This document shows, one piece after another, positions 1 through 4,946 of a DNA stretch of 7,273 nt. Origin of the DNA: Litorimonas sp963922935 (GTDB taxonomy: Bacteria; Pseudomonadota; Alphaproteobacteria; Caulobacterales; Maricaulaceae); contig CAWUKE010000112.1 in the NCBI GenBank assembly GCA_963922935.1, positions 1 through 7,273 on the forward strand, in the 5' to 3' direction. Under the pieces are notes generated by a model. The model ran no database searches. It was not told the origin of the DNA and was given only the letters and a program-made list of their open reading frames with translations. Each line of letters begins with the position of its first letter. Within the stretch, counting starts at the first letter, position 1. Position numbers and translations under genes: made by a program.

Positions 1-35
1 AACGGGTAAATCTCCCTAACAGCCTCACGATTTTA

Positions 36-61
36 GCCGTGCCTTTGGGCGCGGCTTTTTT
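36..61 (+). terminator. Intrinsic terminator of the gene upstream of sucA
   Basis: An 8-bp stem (36-43 with 48-55, one G-T wobble) closes a TTTG loop and is followed directly by six T residues (56-61). This is a canonical rho-independent terminator reading rightward. It lies just after possible stop codons at 7-9 and 17-19, so it probably ends an upstream + strand gene. In many Alphaproteobacteria that gene is sucD, but only a few codons are visible and I cannot identify it. The terminator implies that sucA needs its own promoter, although readthrough is possible. Confidence 0.8.
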
Positions 62-182
62 GTGCGTTCTGACCTGACACAGACCCCTTGTGTGAACGGT
101 TTAGATTGTGAAGAGTTAGTTCATGACAGATGGCGCTGACGGTGCTAGTGCCGTGCGCGCTTTTGGCTAGCAAGGACCGACC
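62..182 (+). promoter_or_regulatory. Leader and presumed promoter region of sucA
   Basis: This 121-bp gap between the upstream terminator and the sucA start must hold the sucA promoter if transcription starts locally. I find no convincing sigma-70 pair: CTGACA at 74-79 resembles a -35 box, but the best -10-like hexamer (TAGATT, 102-107) is 22 bp away. Visible structure includes an interrupted palindrome at 75-95 (ACACA at 77-81 with TGTGT at 89-93), an imperfect direct repeat TGTGAA at 91-96 and 107-112 (16 bp apart), and an imperfect palindrome at 139-154 (ACGG...CCGT). Any of these could be an operator, but none matches a regulator I can name. The sucA ribosome binding site AAGGA is at 172-176. 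Confidence 0.35.
123..170 (+). other. Possible 15-codon upstream ORF in the sucA leader
   Basis: An ATG at 123 opens a short frame reading MTDGADGASAVRAFG and stops at TAG 168-170, 12 bases before the sucA ATG and in the same frame. A weak purine-rich GAAGAG (110-115) lies seven bases upstream. The stop falls right beside the sucA ribosome binding site (172-176), a geometry that could couple translation. There is no run of a single amino-acid codon as in classic attenuator leader peptides, so function is doubtful. It may be a chance ORF; its main value is showing that sucA cannot start at this upstream ATG. Confidence 0.15.
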
Positions 183-3143
183 ATGTCTGACCGCACCGCG
201 TTGAACCAGCAGTTCATCGACACTGATTTTCTCGACGGGGCTTCCGCCCTTTATCTGGAACAAATGCAGGCGCGATTTGCGGAAAATCCTGCCAGTGTCG
301 ACGCCAGCTGGCGGGCCTATTTTGAAAGTCTTGGCGAAGATCGCGCCAACGCCAAGAAGAATGCGGACGGGCCGTCTTGGAAGCGCCCGAACTGGCCACC
401 AACGCCGAATGGTGATCTCACGGGCGCGTTGACAGGCGATTGGGGCGACACGGAAGCGGTTGCGGCGAAAAAGATTGCGGCCAAGCAGCCGGATCTTTCT
501 GAGGATGCGGTCAAAGCGGCGGCGAAAGATAGTCTGCATGCGTTGATGTTGATCCGTGCCTACCGCGTGCGCGGGCATTTGATCGCGGACCTCGATCCGT
601 TGGGGCTGCGTGTTGTGGAGGAACATCCGGAATTGCGGGCCGAGACATACGGCTTTGGCCCCAATGATCGCGACCGGAAAATCTTCATCGATGGTGTTCT
701 GGGCCTGGAATATGCGACCATCAATGAAATTTTGGAGATTGTGAAACGCACGTACTGCTCCACCATCGGGGTGCAGTTCATGCATATCTCTAACCCGGCG
801 GAAAAAGCCTGGATTCAGGAACGCATCGAAGGGCCGGATAAGGGCGTCAGCTTTACCAAAGAAGGGCGGCTCGCCATCTTGCAAAAGCTGATCGAGGGAG
901 AAGCGTTTGAACAGCTTCTGCACAAACGCTACCCAGGCACAAAACGCTTCGGGATTGATGGCGGCGAAGCGCTGCTGCCGGCACTAGAGCAGATCATTAA
1001 GCGTGGCGGACAGCTGGGCTTGCAAGATATCAATATCGGCATGCCGCACCGCGGACGGTTGAACGTCATGGCATCTGTGATGAAGAAGCCTTACTCGGCG
1101 ATCTTCTATGAATTTACGGGCGGGGTCGCTTCTGGCGGCGAAGATTTCGGGTCCGGTGATGTGAAATATCACTTGGGCGTCTCTGATGATCGGGAATTTG
1201 ACGGCAATAAGGTTCACTTAAGCCTCGCGCCTAACCCCTCTCACCTCGAAGTTGTTGCTCCCGTCGTGATCGGTAAAGCGCGGGCGAAGCAGCAGCAGCT
1301 TTCTGGCACATACCGGACGCATAATCCCAAGCGGGTGATGGCGGTTCTGCTGCATGGCGATAGCGCCTTTGCGGGTCAGGGCGTGGTGATGGAAACCCTG
1401 CAAATGAGCCAGCTGGCCGGCTACCGCACAGGTGGGTCGATCCATGTGGTCGTCAATAACCAGATCGGCTTTACGACTACGCCAGACGAGTACCGCTCCG
1501 GCGAATATTGCTCAGACGTCGCCTATATGGTCCAGGCGCCGATCTTCCACGTCAATGGTGATGATCCGGAGGCGGTGGTTTACGCCGCCCGCATCGCAAC
1601 AGAATATCGTCAGGAATTTGGGCGCGATGTCGTTCTCGATATTGTCTGCTATCGCCGCTACGGTCACAATGAAGGGGACGATCCAAGCTTCACACAGCCC
1701 ATCATGTATAAGGTGATCAATGGGAAGCCCTCGCCGCGTCAGCTCTACGCCACAAAGCTCGTCTCCCAAGGCGATCTGACAGAGGCCGAGCATAAGAAGC
1801 GCGTGGACGATTTTTATGCCTATCTCGACGAGGAGTTTGAAAAAGCGAAGACGTTTGAGACGCAGCAACCCGAATGGTTGGACGGGGTCTGGTCGGGCTT
1901 AAGTTTGCCGGAAGGCGCAGACCTCAAACGGCGCGGCGATACGGGTGTAGAACTCGAAACGCTGAAAGAGATCGGCCAAAAAATCACGCGCGTTCCGAAT
2001 GATGTGAAGATCCACCGCACGCTGAAAAAGATCATCCAGCGCCGCGCCGAAAAAGTGGAAGAAGGCAACGCCCTCGATTGGGGCCTCGCGGAACATTTGG
2101 CCTTTGGCTCACTTGTTTTGGAAGGCCATCCCGTGCGCTTATCTGGGCAGGACTCAGAGCGAGGCACGTTCTCACAGCGTCAATCGCATTTCATCGATCA
2201 AGAGAGCGAGAAGAAATATACGCCGCTCAATAATCTGTCTGATGATCAGCAATATTATCAGGTGCTCAACTCGCATCTGTCCGAAGAAGCGGTGCTAGGC
2301 TTTGAATATGGTTTTTCGACGACGGCCCCACAGGCGCTGACAATCTGGGAAGCGCAATTCGGCGATTTCGCGAATGGCGCGCAGGTCATGGTCGATCAGT
2401 TCATTAGTTCAGCGGAACAGAAATGGCTGCGCATGAGCGGCCTCGTCATGTTGCTACCGCATGGTTATGAGGGGCAAGGGCCAGAGCATAGCTCCGCTCG
2501 CTTAGAGCGTTACCTGCAAATGTGCGCGGAAGATAATATGCAGGTCTGCAATGTCTCCACGCCGTCTAACTATTTCCACGTGCTGCGGCGGCAAATCCAT
2601 CGGAATTTCCGCAAGCCCCTGATCATTATGAGCCCGAAAAGCTTGCTGCGCCATCCGCTCTGCGTTTCGTCGCTGGATGAAATGGGGCCGGGCACATTCT
2701 TCCACCGTGTCCTGTGGGATGATGCGCAATATAAGCCGGAGACGACGCAGATTAAGCTCGCGGATGACAAGAAAATCAAGCGCGTGATCGTCTGTTCGGG
2801 TAAGGTCTATTATGATTTGTTTGCGGAGCGTGAAAAGCTGGGCCGGAACGATGTCTATTTGCTACGCCTTGAGCAATTCTACCCCTATCCTGACGATGCG
2901 CTGCAAGAAGAGCTGAAGCGCTTCCCGCAGGCCGAGATGATCTGGTGCCAGGAAGAGCCCAAAAATATGGGCGCGTGGCAGTTTGTGCAGGACCGCCTGG
3001 AAGAAACGCTTATCGCTTTGAAAGCGAAGCATACGCGACCGCGTTATGTGGGTCGCCCGCCCGCCGCATCAACCGCAACAGGCATCGCCGAAAAGCATAA
3101 GAAAGAGCAGCAGGCCATCCTCGACGAGGCGTTTGAAAAATAA
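183..3143 (+). CDS. sucA: 2-oxoglutarate dehydrogenase E1 component
   Basis: This is the thiamine-diphosphate-dependent E1 subunit of the 2-oxoglutarate dehydrogenase complex. It decarboxylates 2-oxoglutarate and passes the succinyl group to the lipoyl arms of SucB in the cytoplasm. The 986 residues are typical for alphaproteobacterial E1 (E. coli has 933). Residues about 11-48 form the conserved N-terminal segment (FLDGASALYLEQMQARF) that binds the E2 core. Active-site and cofactor motifs follow in the expected order: MPHRGRLNV (287-295, with the conserved His 289), HLSLAPNPSHLE (from 345), the thiamine-diphosphate/metal motif from GDSAFAGQG (392-400) to NNQIGF (425-430), YGHNEGDDPSFTQP (His 495), WEAQFGDF (722-729) and EGQGPEHSSARLERY (from 763). 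The start is the ATG preceded by AAGGA at 172-176, and a TAG at 168-170 in the same frame excludes a longer form. The small ORF at 3149 follows five bases after the stop, then sucB. No frameshift or lost catalytic motif is seen. Confidence 0.97.
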   Translation: MSDRTALNQQFIDTDFLDGASALYLEQMQARFAENPASVDASWRAYFESLGEDRANAKKNADGPSWKRPNWPPTPNGDLTGALTGDWGDTEAVAAKKIAAKQPDLSEDAVKAAAKDSLHALMLIRAYRVRGHLIADLDPLGLRVVEEHPELRAETYGFGPNDRDRKIFIDGVLGLEYATINEILEIVKRTYCSTIGVQFMHISNPAEKAWIQERIEGPDKGVSFTKEGRLAILQKLIEGEAFEQLLHKRYPGTKRFGIDGGEALLPALEQIIKRGGQLGLQDINIGMPHRGRLNVMASVMKKPYSAIFYEFTGGVASGGEDFGSGDVKYHLGVSDDREFDGNKVHLSLAPNPSHLEVVAPVVIGKARAKQQQLSGTYRTHNPKRVMAVLLHGDSAFAGQGVVMETLQMSQLAGYRTGGSIHVVVNNQIGFTTTPDEYRSGEYCSDVAYMVQAPIFHVNGDDPEAVVYAARIATEYRQEFGRDVVLDIVCYRRYGHNEGDDPSFTQPIMYKVINGKPSPRQLYATKLVSQGDLTEAEHKKRVDDFYAYLDEEFEKAKTFETQQPEWLDGVWSGLSLPEGADLKRRGDTGVELETLKEIGQKITRVPNDVKIHRTLKKIIQRRAEKVEEGNALDWGLAEHLAFGSLVLEGHPVRLSGQDSERGTFSQRQSHFIDQESEKKYTPLNNLSDDQQYYQVLNSHLSEEAVLGFEYGFSTTAPQALTIWEAQFGDFANGAQVMVDQFISSAEQKWLRMSGLVMLLPHGYEGQGPEHSSARLERYLQMCAEDNMQVCNVSTPSNYFHVLRRQIHRNFRKPLIIMSPKSLLRHPLCVSSLDEMGPGTFFHRVLWDDAQYKPETTQIKLADDKKIKRVIVCSGKVYYDLFAEREKLGRNDVYLLRLEQFYPYPDDALQEELKRFPQAEMIWCQEEPKNMGAWQFVQDRLEETLIALKAKHTRPRYVGRPPAASTATGIAEKHKKEQQAILDEAFEK

Positions 3144-3148
3144 GCCTT

Positions 3149-3277
3149 ATGTCTGATTTAGACGCAGACGAAAACACGATATCAGCGAAGCCAGCACTGG
3201 GCTTCGCCGTCTCTGTCTTTTTAGGCGGTATGGTTTTGCTGCTACCGCTTGTTTTAATTCTTCTAATCGCGGGCTGA
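3149..3277 (+). CDS. Small single-span membrane protein, unknown function
   Basis: I do not recognise this gene. The 42-codon frame starts at an ATG five bases after the sucA stop and ends at TGA 3275-3277, 18 bases before the sucB ATG, so it would be co-transcribed with both. The first 17 residues (MSDLDADENTISAKPAL) are acidic and polar with a single lysine. Residues 18-42 are a continuous hydrophobic stretch (FAVSVFLGGMVLLLPLVLIL, then LIAG) ending at the C-terminus, which reads as one membrane segment. There is no clear Shine-Dalgarno sequence, so translation might rely on coupling to the end of sucA. Five of its ten leucines use TTA or CTA, and ATA occurs once; the flanking genes lean on CTG, CTC, CTT and TTG, which suggests low expression or a chance frame. 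The ORF also contains a perfect hairpin (3185-3207). It could be a real microprotein or a fortuitous reading of an intergenic spacer; family conservation would decide. Confidence 0.5.
   Translation: MSDLDADENTISAKPALGFAVSVFLGGMVLLLPLVLILLIAG
3185..3207 (+). promoter_or_regulatory. Perfect stem-loop between sucA and sucB
   Basis: GCGAAGCC (3185-3192) and GGCTTCGC (3200-3207) form a perfect 8-bp stem with a 7-base loop. A five-T run (3218-3222) begins 11 bases after the stem, too far for an efficient intrinsic terminator. In the mRNA it could act as a weak attenuator, a processing or stability element setting the sucA to sucB ratio, or it could simply be coding sequence of the small ORF it lies within. 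No terminator stands between sucA and sucB otherwise. Confidence 0.4.
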
Positions 3278-3295
3278 GACCGCTAGGACGCAATC

Positions 3296-4852
3296 ATGAC
3301 TGATATTACGATCCCGAATGTTGGCGAATCTGTTTCGGAAGTAACGATTGCCACTTGGTTTAAACAGCCCGGCGATGCGGTCGCCAAAGATGAAGCCCTT
3401 GTCGAAATTGAAACCGATAAGGCGAGCCAAGAACTGGTCGCGCCCGAAGACGGTACGTTGGCGGAAGTGCTGGTCGCGGAAGGCGATACGGTGGCGGTGG
3501 GCACCTTGATTGCAAAGCTGGGCTCTGGTGGGGCAACGAATGGTGCGGCGGCCCCAGCGCCGAAAGAAGAAGCTGCAGCCGCCGCCTCGACTTCTGGCGG
3601 AGCGACCATCGATATTGACGTCCCCAATGTGGGTGAAAGCGTCTCAGAGGTCACAGTGGCCAGTTGGATGAAATCCATTGGCGATGCTGTTGAAAAAGAC
3701 GAACCGTTAGTCGAACTGGAAACCGATAAGGCGGCGCAGGAATTGGTCTCCCCCAGCGCTGGAGTTCTGACAGAGATTTTAGTCCCCGAAGGCGACATCG
3801 CCAAGATCGGCGATACGCTCGCTCGCTTGTCTGAAGGCGCAAGCGGCGCCCCTTCTAATGCGGGTGATGAGGGCGGAGGCCTGCCAGTCTCTGATAAAGT
3901 CAATGCGGGTAGCATTCCGTCTGATGACAGTTCCGCGGCCCATGTGATGCCTGCGGCGGCCAAGATCATCCGCGAAGAAGGTCTCGATCCCGCAAAGATC
4001 AAAGGAACAGGCAAAGATGGCCGGATTTTAAAGGCAGACGCGATGAAAGCGGCGGCCGATGGAACGGCTAAAATTTCAGCTCCTGCGCCTTCCGCTCCAA
4101 GTGCTGCGTCAGCGCCGACACCGAGCGCGCCTTCCGCGCCGCGTGAATTAGGCGAGCGTGAAGAACGCGTGCGTATGTCGCGTCTTCGTCAGACCATCGC
4201 GCGTCGCTTGAAGGATGCGCAAAACACGGCGGCCATGCTGACGACTTATAACGAGGCCGACATGAGCGAGATCATGGCGCTTCGGTCCAAGTATAAAGAG
4301 CTCTTCATCAAGAAGCATGATGTGAAGCTCGGCTTTATGAGCTTCTTTGTAAAAGCCTGTGTCCAAGCTTTGAAAGAAGTACCGGCTGTGAACGCCGAGA
4401 TCGATGGCACGGACATTATCTACAAGAACTATTACGATATCAGCATTGCTGTCGGCACGCCGAAAGGTCTGGTTGTGCCGGTCCTGCGGGATGCGGACGC
4501 GCTTTCGCTCGGCGGTATTGAAAAAGGTATCGGCGAGTTGGGCGCGAAAGCCCGCGATGGTCAGCTGACCATGGCGGATATGAGCGGCGGAACGTTCACC
4601 ATTTCCAACGGCGGTGTTTACGGCTCGCTGATGAGTTCGCCTATTTTGAACCCGCCGCAGGTTGGTATTTTAGGGATGCATAAGATTGAAAAGCGTCCCG
4701 TTGTTGTGAATGATCAGATCGTCATTCGCCCGATGATGTATCTGGCGCTCAGCTATGATCACCGCATCGTTGACGGGAAAGAGGCTGTGACCTTCCTTGT
4801 TCGCGTCAAAGAATGTCTTGAAGATCCAGAACGCTTACTGCTTGACCTCTAG
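3296..4852 (+). CDS. sucB: Dihydrolipoyl succinyltransferase (E2), two lipoyl domains
   Basis: This is the E2 core of the 2-oxoglutarate dehydrogenase complex. It carries the succinyl group on lipoyl-lysine and transfers it to CoA to give succinyl-CoA. The 518 residues divide clearly. Lipoyl domain 1 (about 3-77) has the lipoylation site ETDKA at Lys 42. A flexible Ala/Pro/Gly linker follows, then lipoyl domain 2 (about 106-180) with ETDKA at Lys 145. After a second linker comes the peripheral-subunit-binding domain (about 217-252, MPAAAKIIREEGLDPAKIKG), then an Ala-Pro-Ser linker (about 259-283) and the catalytic domain (about 289-518). The active site SYDHRIVDG carries His 489 and Asp 493. 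SucA next door and the NVGES-type lipoyl sequence favour the succinyl over the acetyl enzyme. E. coli SucB (405 residues) has one lipoyl domain; two are, from memory, found in some Alphaproteobacteria. The ATG has AGGA at 3285-3288 upstream. The gene ends the operon, and lpd (E3) does not follow. Confidence 0.95.
   Translation: MTDITIPNVGESVSEVTIATWFKQPGDAVAKDEALVEIETDKASQELVAPEDGTLAEVLVAEGDTVAVGTLIAKLGSGGATNGAAAPAPKEEAAAAASTSGGATIDIDVPNVGESVSEVTVASWMKSIGDAVEKDEPLVELETDKAAQELVSPSAGVLTEILVPEGDIAKIGDTLARLSEGASGAPSNAGDEGGGLPVSDKVNAGSIPSDDSSAAHVMPAAAKIIREEGLDPAKIKGTGKDGRILKADAMKAAADGTAKISAPAPSAPSAASAPTPSAPSAPRELGEREERVRMSRLRQTIARRLKDAQNTAAMLTTYNEADMSEIMALRSKYKELFIKKHDVKLGFMSFFVKACVQALKEVPAVNAEIDGTDIIYKNYYDISIAVGTPKGLVVPVLRDADALSLGGIEKGIGELGAKARDGQLTMADMSGGTFTISNGGVYGSLMSSPILNPPQVGILGMHKIEKRPVVVNDQIVIRPMMYLALSYDHRIVDGKEAVTFLVRVKECLEDPERLLLDL
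3302..3835 (+). repeat. sucB: Tandem lipoyl-domain duplication within sucB
   Basis: Codons for residues 3-77 and 106-180 encode two homologous lipoyl domains offset by 103 codons (309 bases). The stretch PNVGESVSEVT is identical in both, and KDE-LVE-ETDKA-QELV is nearly so, with no indel between the start of the motif and the modified lysine. The DNA has diverged at most third positions: in the ten codons PNVGESVSEV, eight differ, including TCT versus AGC for one serine. The duplication is therefore old and has been kept by selection on the protein. Confidence 0.85.
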
Positions 4853-4855
4853 AAC

Positions 4856-4875
4856 GAGGCCAAAGTTTTGGCCTC
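4856..4875 (+). other. Perfect 20-bp palindrome just after sucB
   Basis: GAGGCCAAA (4856-4864) and TTTGGCCTC (4867-4875) are perfectly complementary around GT, giving in RNA a stem of about eight base pairs with a tetraloop. It begins three bases after the sucB stop and is not followed by a T run, so it is not an intrinsic terminator by itself. Together with the terminator 12 bases further on it makes a tandem 3' hairpin that could protect the sucB mRNA from 3' exonucleases. A DNA-binding role is also possible. Confidence 0.5.
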
Positions 4876-4887
4876 TGATCTGTAAAG

Positions 4888-4930
4888 AAAAAAGCCGCGC
4901 TGGACATGGTTCCAGCGCGGCTTTTTGTTT
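4888..4930. terminator. Bidirectional terminator between sucB and acnB
   Basis: GCCGCGCTGGA (4894-4904) and TCCAGCGCGGC (4911-4921) form a perfect 11-bp GC-rich stem with a 6-base loop. Six A residues (4888-4893) precede it and a T run (4922-4926, then TTT at 4928-4930) follows. Read rightward it terminates sucB; read leftward the A run becomes the U tract and terminates acnB. It sits in the 94-bp gap between the two convergent stop codons, exactly where a shared terminator is expected. Confidence 0.92.
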
Positions 4931-4946
4931 CGCTCTATGCTGCGCC

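Noticed and set aside
1..9. C-terminal codons of sucD
   Set aside because: Only two codons and a stop are visible, another frame also stops at 17-19, and identity rests only on common alphaproteobacterial gene order. Not enough to annotate.
74..107. Sigma-70 promoter with CTGACA and TAGATT
   Set aside because: The 22-bp spacing is too long and the -10 match is only four of six; not a convincing promoter.
33..923. Long - strand ORF antisense to the start of sucA (296 codons)
   Set aside because: It lies wholly against the well-conserved sucA N-terminal region and its leader; its Arg/Phe/Gln-rich translation shows no recognisable domain. It is a shadow of sucA codon usage.
3283..4014. - strand ORF of 243 codons opposite the sucB lipoyl domains
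   Set aside because: The Ser/Ala/Pro-rich, repetitive translation mirrors the duplicated lipoyl-linker coding sequence on the other strand; no independent start signal or domain.
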